A DNA stretch of 64,000 nucleotides. It comes from an uncultured Prevotellaceae bacterium (GTDB taxonomy: Bacteria > Bacteroidota > Bacteroidia > Bacteroidales > Bacteroidaceae). Below are positions 1 through 8,041 of the stretch, piece by piece. The notes under the pieces are model-generated. The model saw only the letters and a list, made by a program, of their open reading frames with translations, did not search any database and was not told the origin of the DNA. Positions within the stretch are counted from its first letter, which is position 1. Each line of letters opens with the position of its first letter. The stretch covers positions 1 through 64,000 of the forward strand of contig OMXV01000021.1 of NCBI GenBank assembly GCA_900315075.1, written 5' to 3'. A program made the position numbers and the translations under genes.

Positions 1-12
1 TGTTTAGCAACT

Positions 13-21
13 GCAAAGATA
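13..21 (-). promoter_or_regulatory. -7 promoter box pointing left
   Basis: On the minus strand this reads TATCTTTGC, a perfect match to the Bacteroidota -7 box TAnnTTTGC. It would drive a gene that lies to the left of the window. Confidence 0.5.
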
Positions 22-158
22 CGAACCTTAGGGGAGAGTCCTGTGGGATTTGTCCCCTTTTTTATGACTTCAGCATTTTTCGTTTATCGGACACCAATAA
101 TTATGATTATAGATTCGGTACGACATCCTGCAAGAAGATATACGATGCTTATCCCTCA

Positions 159-392
159 TTGGAGAAAGGCACCGTACTCCGCTTGCAGCGGCATCCCAAA
201 AACCGCTACGACAAACAAGCCATCGGCATTTATTACGAGAAGGTGCGCATCGGATGGGTGCCTCGCGAACTCAACCTGGTCATATCACGATTGATGGATG
301 CCGGAAAAGCCTTCTTTTGCAGGGTCGAGAATGTCACCCTCGTCGATGACTATTGGGTGAAGATCGAAGCCAAAATCTATATGGTGGAATAA
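159..392 (+). CDS. HIRAN-domain protein, 5' end uncertain
   Basis: A 77-aa open frame carries the core of a HIRAN domain. It shows the Gly-Thr-xxx-Leu strand, the HPKNRYDKQAI segment (family consensus xPxNxxDxxAI) and IGWVPRELN. HIRAN domains occur alone or fused to helicases and nucleases and are thought to recognise damaged or stalled DNA. Here TTG is the first usable start. Domain-like sequence (an FGT segment followed by KKIYDAYPSLEKG) continues in frame upstream to about position 108, where no ATG is available. The gene may therefore begin at a non-ATG codon, or its 5' end may have decayed. It stands alone just upstream of the defence island. Confidence 0.5.
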   Translation: MEKGTVLRLQRHPKNRYDKQAIGIYYEKVRIGWVPRELNLVISRLMDAGKAFFCRVENVTLVDDYWVKIEAKIYMVE

Positions 393-525
393 TTCACAAA
401 AAATGGAGGAGAAACAATCGTGTTTCATGCCCTTAATTTGCGCTAAAATCATTTTTTTTCTAAATCTATTAACATTTGTTCCTCTAAAATGGCTGATATT
501 TGATTATTTTTTATAAATTTGTACC

Positions 526-541
526 TGTTATCAAAATAACA
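526..541. promoter_or_regulatory. Palindromic operator candidate
   Basis: TGTTAT-CAAA-ATAACA is a perfect 6-bp inverted repeat that ends 6 bp before the ATG of the XRE regulator. Its position suggests an autoregulatory operator for the island. This is inferred from placement and symmetry only. Confidence 0.4.
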
Positions 542-547
542 TGAAAA

Positions 548-775
548 ATGGAAATCAAAGACGTGAATAGATTAAAGGTAGTATTGGCTGAGAAAAAACG
601 AACCAACAAATGGCTATCTGAACAATTAGGCAAGGATCCAGCGACGGTGAGCAAATGGTGTACCAATAATGCTCAACCTGATATTCAGACGTTCATTAAA
701 ATAGCAAGTCTTCTTGGTGTTCAAGTTGAAGACTTGATAAATAAAGACTATGTTGCATCAATTAACCAAGAATAA
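548..775 (+). CDS. XRE-family helix-turn-helix regulator
   Basis: This 75-aa protein is a single HTH_3 (Cro/C1) domain. The recognition region is seen in WLSEQLGKDPATVSKWCTNN at about residues 18-37, and the usual LLGVQVEDLI tail closes the fold. Such stand-alone regulators often lead restriction-modification and abortive infection operons as controller proteins. The stop codon is 5 bp before the methyltransferase start, so the gene is the first member of the operon. A palindrome directly upstream suggests autoregulation. Assignment as an XRE protein is secure; its target is inferred. Confidence 0.88.
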   Translation: MEIKDVNRLKVVLAEKKRTNKWLSEQLGKDPATVSKWCTNNAQPDIQTFIKIASLLGVQVEDLINKDYVASINQE

Positions 776-780
776 TTGCT

Positions 781-2634
781 ATGGATAAGACATCTTTGAT
801 AAAACGCATAAGTACCATTGAGGGGCTAACGAATGAGGAACGGTCGGCTTTATTAGGCTTATTACGTTCACATAAGAAATATGGCCTTGTGTGGGAAGAC
901 AAAGTGGAGGATGTGGAGGAACGGCTTCGCGACGAGCTGCCTGTGCTGCGTGAAGTGAAAGACAAATGCATTCCTTCTGACGCCCCCGAGGCACCTAATC
1001 ATATCATCATCGAGGGGGATAACCTTGAAGCGCTTACCGCTCTCTCCTATACTCATGAGGGGAAAATCGATGTCATATATATCGATCCACCATATAATAC
1101 CGGCAACAAAGATTTCGTGTATAATGATTCGTATGTCGACAGCGAGGATAGCTACCGCCATTCCAAATGGCTGTCGTTTATGAATAAACGGCTGAAGATA
1201 GCAAAAAGGTTGCTGTCTGAGAAGGGGGTGATACTTATTTCAATTAACGATATCGAACTGTATAATCTAAAAATACTATCAGATAGTATTTTTGGTGAGA
1301 ATAATTATTTGGCTAATTTTATTTGGCAATCGACCCCAGGCTCAAACACCGGTGAAGATATAAAAACCGTAACTGAATATGTTTTATCATATGCAAAAAA
1401 CATTAATTATGTTAAAGTAAACCAAATCATTATTGATGATGATGATAAGTATAATATGGAGGATAAGTATGTAGAATATAGAGGTAAATATACATTAAAT
1501 AAATTAGACCGTCGTATGACAGGCTCTCATTATTCTGAAGCCCTCAATTATCCTATAACTGTTCCTGATGGCACTTTGATTTATCCAGGAGGTACTATTT
1601 CCAAACAAGAACATTGGAATTGGAGATGGTCGAAGAATAAAGTTCAATGGGGAATTCAAAATGGTTTTATCGAATTTAAAAAATCGAATACTCGATGGGC
1701 AATTTACTTTAAACAATATCTCTTTGTCAATAATAATGATGAAAAAATTTCAAGGGCTTTACCTTATCAAAATCTTATTAAAGATATAGATGGACTTAAT
1801 TCTGCACGGGGTACACAAGAAATAATGTCTTTAATGAATAGCAAAGCATTTGATTATCCTAAACCAATTGCTTTGTTGTTACATTTATTAAAATGTATCT
1901 CACATAAATCCTCCATCATCCTCGACTTCTTCGCTGGCTCCGGCACCACCCTTCACGCCACGATGCAATTAAACTCTGAGGACGGCGGCCATCGCCAATG
2001 CATACTCGTTACGAACAACGAGAACAACATTTGTGAAGATGTGACCTACGAGCGTAACAAACGGGTGATCATCGGCTACACCACCCCCAAGGGGCAAAAG
2101 GTTGAAGGCTTGCATAGCAACCGCCTGCGTTATTACCGCACCGATTTCATCTCCCGCGACCGCACCCAGCGAAATATGCGCCAGCTTGTGAATGCCGCTA
2201 CCGACATGCTTTGCATCAAGGAAGACTTATATACCGAGCAACAAGTATTGGGTCGCTGGAAGATGATTCCACAGGTGGCCCGATATTTCAGTGACGGGAA
2301 GAAACACATGCTTGTGGTATACAACGAGCAAGCGGCATCGAAATTAGCGGAAATGATAGCAGAGACAGACTTTGGTGGGGCAAAACTGAAAATCTACATT
2401 TTCTCCCCAGAGCGCTATGCCTTTGATGATGAATTTTATGAGGTGCAAGACAAGGTTCAGCTCGTGGCTCTTCCAGCCGCCATATATGATGCCTACCAGA
2501 AAGTGCTGCCCAAGCGCAAGCCTCAGTTGCTTGAAACGGCTAAAGAGACGAAGACAATACAGCCCACACAACAAAACCTTTTTGCACAAAAGGACGACGG
2601 GATTTATCCCGTTCATGATATTGGGGAGGAGTGA
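781..2634 (+). CDS. mod: Type III restriction-modification methyltransferase (Mod)
   Basis: This 617-aa site-specific DNA methyltransferase has motif IV, DPPYNTGN, at residues 102-109, and motif I, DFFAGSGTT, near 381-389. The order IV then I places it in the beta class used by type III Mod proteins, which methylate adenine N6 with S-adenosylmethionine. The middle (about residues 160-375) should hold the target recognition domain. Its DNA (about 1260-1910) is clearly more AT-rich than the flanks, which suggests an exchanged module. A C-terminal region of about 200 residues follows motif I. The next gene starts 3 bp after the stop codon. The family call is firm; the recognition site cannot be read from sequence. 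Confidence 0.92.
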   Translation: MDKTSLIKRISTIEGLTNEERSALLGLLRSHKKYGLVWEDKVEDVEERLRDELPVLREVKDKCIPSDAPEAPNHIIIEGDNLEALTALSYTHEGKIDVIYIDPPYNTGNKDFVYNDSYVDSEDSYRHSKWLSFMNKRLKIAKRLLSEKGVILISINDIELYNLKILSDSIFGENNYLANFIWQSTPGSNTGEDIKTVTEYVLSYAKNINYVKVNQIIIDDDDKYNMEDKYVEYRGKYTLNKLDRRMTGSHYSEALNYPITVPDGTLIYPGGTISKQEHWNWRWSKNKVQWGIQNGFIEFKKSNTRWAIYFKQYLFVNNNDEKISRALPYQNLIKDIDGLNSARGTQEIMSLMNSKAFDYPKPIALLLHLLKCISHKSSIILDFFAGSGTTLHATMQLNSEDGGHRQCILVTNNENNICEDVTYERNKRVIIGYTTPKGQKVEGLHSNRLRYYRTDFISRDRTQRNMRQLVNAATDMLCIKEDLYTEQQVLGRWKMIPQVARYFSDGKKHMLVVYNEQAASKLAEMIAETDFGGAKLKIYIFSPERYAFDDEFYEVQDKVQLVALPAAIYDAYQKVLPKRKPQLLETAKETKTIQPTQQNLFAQKDDGIYPVHDIGEE

Positions 2635-2637
2635 ACT

Positions 2638-3423
2638 ATGGAAAGGCTGAAAACAATATACGAGGCCATATCACAGGATGGCTTTGCTGAGAGAACCCTA
2701 CAACTGATAAACGACTATACAAACGACATACAAAATGGAACAGAAAACTTTTATCGATTCAATTTTCCAGAGCATGCAGGACTCTGCACGGCAGGTGCGC
2801 CTCTCATTGGGGCGTCCATCGTCGCATGCTACGCGAGAGCAAGCCTTACAACAGGTAGCGAAACTGGAAGCAGCCAAGCAACAGGCCCGGCAAACTGGCA
2901 GATAGACGAATGCCAGGAACAGCTCATCGAGCAATGGGCAAAGGCTGCTGGGATATGGGTGGAAGATTCAGAGCTGGCACTCATCAAAACTTTCGGCCCC
3001 AAGATAGCACAAGGCGCAGAAGCCAAAGTCTATTACAGGGAAGGTGACACTTCGGTGGTCAAAGAAAGAGCATCTATCTATTCCACAACACAGAAAGCGC
3101 TGGATGCCATAATCTTGCATAACACTCTATTCCCTGAAACGGCCATGAAAGTGGTGGCGTTCACACGCGACAATGACACGTTGTTCCGCATCGTCCTCAC
3201 ACAGCCCTACGTCAGTTGTCTTCGCTTGGCAACGAAGGAAGAGATAGACGAGATGGTCGAGGCAAAAGGATTCCACGACAACAGAAACGGGGAAGGCGTG
3301 AACTATATTTCCGACCGGCTGGCTCTTGAAGATATGCATCCTGCCAACGTGTTCATCGACACACTGACATCAAAACCAACGTGTATCGACTGTATTGTGA
3401 AATTCTTAAACAAGGAGGCTTAA
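2638..3423 (+). CDS. Putative polyvalent protein kinase-like protein
   Basis: This 261-aa protein sits between mod and res, where a type III system normally has nothing. The C-terminal half matches the 'polyvalent protein kinase' domain known from phage and mobile-element polyvalent proteins. IAQGAEAKVYY forms a glycine-rich nucleotide loop, VVKER supplies the likely ATP-binding lysine, and LEDMHPANVF resembles a kinase catalytic loop, followed by a C-terminal CIDC. The first 120 residues are of unknown fold and include a Ser/Thr/Gly-rich stretch. The stop codon precedes the helicase ATG by only 2 bp. It may act on the restriction complex or on phage proteins. Kinase activity has not been shown and could be degenerate. 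Confidence 0.7.
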   Translation: MERLKTIYEAISQDGFAERTLQLINDYTNDIQNGTENFYRFNFPEHAGLCTAGAPLIGASIVACYARASLTTGSETGSSQATGPANWQIDECQEQLIEQWAKAAGIWVEDSELALIKTFGPKIAQGAEAKVYYREGDTSVVKERASIYSTTQKALDAIILHNTLFPETAMKVVAFTRDNDTLFRIVLTQPYVSCLRLATKEEIDEMVEAKGFHDNRNGEGVNYISDRLALEDMHPANVFIDTLTSKPTCIDCIVKFLNKEA

Positions 3424-3425
3424 TC

Positions 3426-5795
3426 ATGAAACAACTGACATACCAGCAGAACGCCATCAATGAATTGGTGGAGAAAACCATTCAGCTGCTTAAACTGGGT
3501 GGCCACCGCAAGCAGCTTATCTTCAAGGCTCCTACAGGGGCTGGAAAGACGGTGATGGCATCGGAAATGCTCTCTCGCCTGACCACCGAACTGCAATCAC
3601 GTGGCGACAGCCCGTATCAGCAGGTGGCTTATATATGGATAGCACCCAACAAACTCCACCAGCAGAGCTACTTCAAGATGAAGGACTTCTTCGGCGAGAC
3701 CCACCTGCTACGTGCCGTAATGTACGATGAACTCGACCACTCCGAGGGCTATATCAAACCAGGGGAAATCCTCTTCGCCAACTGGGAGAGTATCAATAAG
3801 GAGAAAAACATCATGGTGCGTGACACAGAGCAAAGTGCCTCCATATTTGAAATCACCCGTCGTACGCAGGAGGAACTGGGGCTGCCTATTGTGGTGGTGA
3901 TCGACGAGGAGCATTTGTTCTGGTCGAAATCTGCCGATAAGTCGGCCAAGGTGTTGCAGAAAATCAATCCCAAAGTGGAAATCCGTGTGTCGGCCACTCC
4001 TAAGACCTATTCCGACTATCAAGTGACCATTCCCCGCGAACTGGTTGTGGCAGAGGAAATGATCAAGAAACAAGTGATACTTAATCCTGATATTACACAA
4101 GGGTACACCGACGAACAGGAGTTGAATCAGCACCTCATTAAGTGTGCCCTCAACAAGCGCAATCAGTTGGCTGCTGCTTACAAGAAGTTGGGTGTCAATA
4201 TCAATCCTCTTCTTCTTATTCAACTTCCTAACGACACAAAAGAAACGATGACTGCCGAAGATACGGCCATCGCTGACCAGGTAAAAGTGTATTTGCGACA
4301 AGTGCGTGGTATCAATGAGGAAAATGGCAAACTCGCGATTTGGCTTTCAAATGAGAAAGCCAACCTGACCAATCTTGAACAGCCCAACAACCTTGCAGAG
4401 GTGTTGTTGTTCAAACAGGCTATCGCTCTCGGATGGGACTGTCCACGAGCAGCCGTTCTCCTCATCTTCCGCAAGATGCAAAGCGACACGTTCACCATCC
4501 AGACGGTTGGCCGCATACTGCGTATGCCAGAGCAGAAGTTCTATACCAACAACGCGCTGAACGTGGGCTATGTATATACCGACATCAGCAAGGACAAGAT
4601 ACAGATTGTGGCGGAGGATATGGACTATCTGAGCAAGGACACCCTGCAAGCCCTCCGGCGTGAGAACCTTGAAAATGTGGAGTTGAAGTCTTTTTACAGC
4701 GTCTATAAGAGCAGCGACCGCAACCGTTTGGGGCCAGATTTCAAACAGGTGCTCATCGACTGCTTCACCCGCAACTGGCTGGTGGATTACCAGCCCACAT
4801 TCTTCACCTTTGAAGAGATGACCGGCGAGGGTGGCGAAGATGTGCCAACTGATGCCACCCAACCTGCCCAGTCGACAATGGCAGCCAACCGCCAGAAGCT
4901 GGAAGGCAAAATCCGCTTCGACGTGAGAAACGTGAATGTGGAGATACCAGCCGACTTGGTGTTTCAAAATGAGTTAGGCATCATCGATGTGGGTGAGAGG
5001 TCGAAATTCGCACGTAGCGCTGGCGAACTACAGCGCATATATATCGACTTCTGCCGGAGCATGATAGGTGGTAAGTTTGAGAAGGCTCACAGCACGGGAG
5101 TGCTCGCTGGCTACCTGATGGAGGCGATGGAGGAGCTTTTTGAACTCTTTGAGACTGACGCCAAGAAAGTCATCCTATATCATCTGAACAAACCGCGTTT
5201 CATCGACATCATACAGAAGGCACTCGACCTCTACGCCAGGAAACTGGCTGGCAAGCATCGGGAGGCCAAACAACGGGGATTTGAATCATACTCCTGGGAG
5301 GTGCCAGCCGAACGACTGTATAAGGAGGAGACACATCACGTGGTTGACAAGGTGAGAGACCATGCCTTGATACCTTTCGTCGAACTCAAAAAGGCATCCA
5401 ATCCAGAGCAGCTGTTCCGCGACTTTCTTGAAAGCCATGCCGACAGCATCGACTGGTGGTATAAGAATGGTGATGAAGGCAAGCAGCACTATTCTATCCC
5501 TTATGTGATGTCGAATGGTGACAAATCCCTTTTCTACGTGGATTTCATCGTACGGATGAAAAACGGCCAAGTCTTCCTTTTTGACACAAAATCAGAGATG
5601 AGCGACCCAGAGGCACCCAACAAGCATAACGCCTTGCTGGAGTATATGGATGCGCCAGAGCAGAGGGAACAAAAGCTCAAAGGTGGTGTCATCATTGAGA
5701 AAAATGATGTGTGGTATTATTCGCGTTTCCCCATCACGACAACAGGCGACGTAACAGGATGGGACGCATGGTTTCCCAATGAGTATAATAATTAA
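3426..5795 (+). CDS. res: Type III restriction enzyme Res-like helicase-nuclease
   Basis: The 789-aa protein starts at the ATG directly after the kinase gene; in-frame codons further upstream lie inside that gene. Walker A (KAPTGAGKT) is at residues 34-42 and the DEAD-box-like motif II, IDEEH, is near 159. RecA-like domain 2 ends in the QTVGRILRMPEQ motif VI region. The C-terminus carries a PD-(D/E)XK-type nuclease pattern, with the aspartate in YVDFIV near 706 and DTK near 719-721. This is the layout of type III Res subunits, which translocate and cut with Mod. It is somewhat short for the family. It belongs to the island operon. Confidence 0.88.
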   Translation: MKQLTYQQNAINELVEKTIQLLKLGGHRKQLIFKAPTGAGKTVMASEMLSRLTTELQSRGDSPYQQVAYIWIAPNKLHQQSYFKMKDFFGETHLLRAVMYDELDHSEGYIKPGEILFANWESINKEKNIMVRDTEQSASIFEITRRTQEELGLPIVVVIDEEHLFWSKSADKSAKVLQKINPKVEIRVSATPKTYSDYQVTIPRELVVAEEMIKKQVILNPDITQGYTDEQELNQHLIKCALNKRNQLAAAYKKLGVNINPLLLIQLPNDTKETMTAEDTAIADQVKVYLRQVRGINEENGKLAIWLSNEKANLTNLEQPNNLAEVLLFKQAIALGWDCPRAAVLLIFRKMQSDTFTIQTVGRILRMPEQKFYTNNALNVGYVYTDISKDKIQIVAEDMDYLSKDTLQALRRENLENVELKSFYSVYKSSDRNRLGPDFKQVLIDCFTRNWLVDYQPTFFTFEEMTGEGGEDVPTDATQPAQSTMAANRQKLEGKIRFDVRNVNVEIPADLVFQNELGIIDVGERSKFARSAGELQRIYIDFCRSMIGGKFEKAHSTGVLAGYLMEAMEELFELFETDAKKVILYHLNKPRFIDIIQKALDLYARKLAGKHREAKQRGFESYSWEVPAERLYKEETHHVVDKVRDHALIPFVELKKASNPEQLFRDFLESHADSIDWWYKNGDEGKQHYSIPYVMSNGDKSLFYVDFIVRMKNGQVFLFDTKSEMSDPEAPNKHNALLEYMDAPEQREQKLKGGVIIEKNDVWYYSRFPITTTGDVTGWDAWFPNEYNN

Positions 5796-5807
5796 CGGCA
5801 TAAAATC

Positions 5808-6020
5808 ATGAGCAAAGGATTAGACAGCATCTTTCTTCATTATGGAGTAAGAAAAGAAGATATGGCATTGATAGAACAGTCTTGTCGCGACAATGACATT
5901 GACGAGAACTGGCTGAAAGAACACATCCTCAAACCATATAATGAGGAGCGTAACAATCAGAATGTGGTAGAGGAAAAGAAACTGATGAAGATTCTGAAAA
6001 AGGCAATCAAAAATATATAG
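5808..6020 (+). CDS. Small DNA-modification-associated protein
   Basis: This 70-aa mostly helical protein is rich in charged residues. It has the core MALIEQSCRDNDIDENWLKE and a Lys/Glu-rich tail. Small proteins of this look are found directly before DndD-type ATPases in DNA modification loci, and that is its position here (stop codon 2 bp before the ATPase ATG). A role as an adaptor for the ATPase is a reasonable guess but is inferred from context only. Confidence 0.6.
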   Translation: MSKGLDSIFLHYGVRKEDMALIEQSCRDNDIDENWLKEHILKPYNEERNNQNVVEEKKLMKILKKAIKNI

Positions 6021-6022
6021 CC

Positions 6023-8035
6023 ATGAAGATAAAAAAAATATTTGCGCAGAATTACAAGACCTACAAATTGTTGGACTTGGACCTGGAGGTGCAGAACGAC
6101 CGGCCAATAATTCTCATTGGAGGTGGAAACGGTTGTGGAAAAACCACACTCTTTGATGCCATTTATCATGCCCTTTACGGATTGAAAATAAAAAACGCAA
6201 GACAGTTTGAGGAGTTGTTTAATGCCGGAGAAAGAATAGAGTCGGGCATGAAAAACAAATATATCATGTTGCAGGTGGACTTTTCTGGAATGGTGTTGAA
6301 TACGGAACGCCAATATAGGCTAAAACGGGCTTATATGCTCACAGACGACAGAGTGCTCGAGTCGGTTACTCTTTCAATGGGAGGAAACACATTCACTTAC
6401 GGGTCGGGTTCTACAGCATCACAAAGAGCCACCAATGAAGAGATTGTGAATAAGATAATTGCCGCCAATCTTCCTGCTGAATTGAGCAATTATTTCCTTT
6501 TTGATGCTATGAAAACCAGCGAATTGTTGAAAGAAGAACAAATCAACAAACTGATTGAGAAGAACATCAATTCCGTGATGGGATTCAACAAATACAGGCA
6601 GTTATGGAAAGGAGCTGAAGCATTACTGGCTGAAAAGAAGGCAGAGAGACTGGAAAACGAAAACCAGCGCAAAGAATACCAAAGGCTAACCAAAGACAAA
6701 CAGAAAAAAGAAGAAACACTTCAACGGTTAAATGATGAATATACCGCTGCCCTAAACTTTGCCAATGACCATAAGAATGAATATGAAGAGCTGCAGAAAG
6801 GGCGCAATGCAGATGACTTGACCCGCGATAAGATGCGCCAGTTGGAATCAGCAATCAATAGTTATACAAAGTCTGAAAAAGACTATAAACAAGAAGCTGA
6901 CATTTTAGTAAAAGATTTAGAAACAGGTGTCATTTTCCCCAAATTAGCTGAGACCATCCGTACAGAGATTGAACTGATTCTCAATGCTAAAAAAAATGTG
7001 TCCAATGCAAGAGACAGCATGTTCACAGAAGAACAGATTGTGGAATTGACACAACAGGTCGTTCAAATCATAGAGCAACGATATTCAGTATCGGGCAATA
7101 TCGACATGGAGGCTATTGTCGAGGATATTAAAGCCCTACAGAAGGGTAATGACGTGACAGATGAATATTCATTTCTCACAGCTGTAGATGTGGATGTGCT
7201 AGACAAGCTCGTTAATTCGGCTTATGTCAATACTTTCGTTTCACTTGATGAGAAAAGAGAACGCTTAAATTTAGAGCAAATCGAACTTCCTCGCCGCAAA
7301 CAGCAACTGGAAGATTATCGAAGAGCCATCAGTGGACATGACTACAACATTCTGGAGTTGTACGAAGCCAACAATAAAAAGATAGAGGAAACAAAAGCTA
7401 CTATGGCTCAGATAAAAGAGGAAATAAAGAAGCTCGAAAAGGATATTGCGTGCTATGACTATGACATACCTCAGGTTCCTGATCCTCAATACGATATACT
7501 GTGTAAGTTGCCTGATTTCTTCAAGAACATTTCAGCAAAACTTCTTCGGGCAAAGAAAGCAAACATTGAGCGAATGATGAAAGAACAACTCAACCTCAAC
7601 CTCGTTGTTTATGCAGGATTTATTGGTAGAGTGGAACTTTCAACAGATGATAGCGAGGACATCTCCTTCAAGATTTACCATAAAAATGGAAATGAAATTT
7701 TCTTGAACCAGCTGAATGCCGGTGCCAAGCAAACTGTCATGCAGGTACTTCTCAAAGTGCTTTATACACTCGGCGACTATGAACCACCAGTGATGATAGA
7801 CACCGTAATGGGTGTTCTCGACAAGGAGAGCAGGGAGGTGATTCTCGAACGTTATTTTCCTGATCTCGCCCATCAGACCATCTTGCTCAGTACAGATACG
7901 GAGATTACCACAGAACGAGACTTCGCCAAAATACAGGCGTATGTGTCAAAGACCTACACACTCCATAGAGACAAAGATGCCCAGTGCACTTTTATAACCA
8001 ATGACTACTTCGGATTACAAACTAATGAAATCTAA
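6023..8035 (+). CDS. dndD: DndD-like SMC-type ATPase
   Basis: This 670-aa protein has the layout of DndD. The N-terminal ABC half has Walker A GGGNGCGKT at residues 33-41 and the family-typical NYFLFD segment near 155-160. A long coiled coil covers roughly 170-480. The C-terminal half has the signature LNAGAKQT near 562 and Walker B PPVMIDTVMGVLD near 588, followed by ILLSTDTEI. DndD is the ATPase of the Dnd phosphorothioation complex and binds or nicks DNA. Here no DndA (cysteine desulfurase), DndB or DndC is present, so the protein probably works with the methyltransferase system instead. The next gene begins 6 bp downstream. Confidence 0.82.
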   Translation: MKIKKIFAQNYKTYKLLDLDLEVQNDRPIILIGGGNGCGKTTLFDAIYHALYGLKIKNARQFEELFNAGERIESGMKNKYIMLQVDFSGMVLNTERQYRLKRAYMLTDDRVLESVTLSMGGNTFTYGSGSTASQRATNEEIVNKIIAANLPAELSNYFLFDAMKTSELLKEEQINKLIEKNINSVMGFNKYRQLWKGAEALLAEKKAERLENENQRKEYQRLTKDKQKKEETLQRLNDEYTAALNFANDHKNEYEELQKGRNADDLTRDKMRQLESAINSYTKSEKDYKQEADILVKDLETGVIFPKLAETIRTEIELILNAKKNVSNARDSMFTEEQIVELTQQVVQIIEQRYSVSGNIDMEAIVEDIKALQKGNDVTDEYSFLTAVDVDVLDKLVNSAYVNTFVSLDEKRERLNLEQIELPRRKQQLEDYRRAISGHDYNILELYEANNKKIEETKATMAQIKEEIKKLEKDIACYDYDIPQVPDPQYDILCKLPDFFKNISAKLLRAKKANIERMMKEQLNLNLVVYAGFIGRVELSTDDSEDISFKIYHKNGNEIFLNQLNAGAKQTVMQVLLKVLYTLGDYEPPVMIDTVMGVLDKESREVILERYFPDLAHQTILLSTDTEITTERDFAKIQAYVSKTYTLHRDKDAQCTFITNDYFGLQTNEI

Positions 8036-8041
8036 AAGGCC

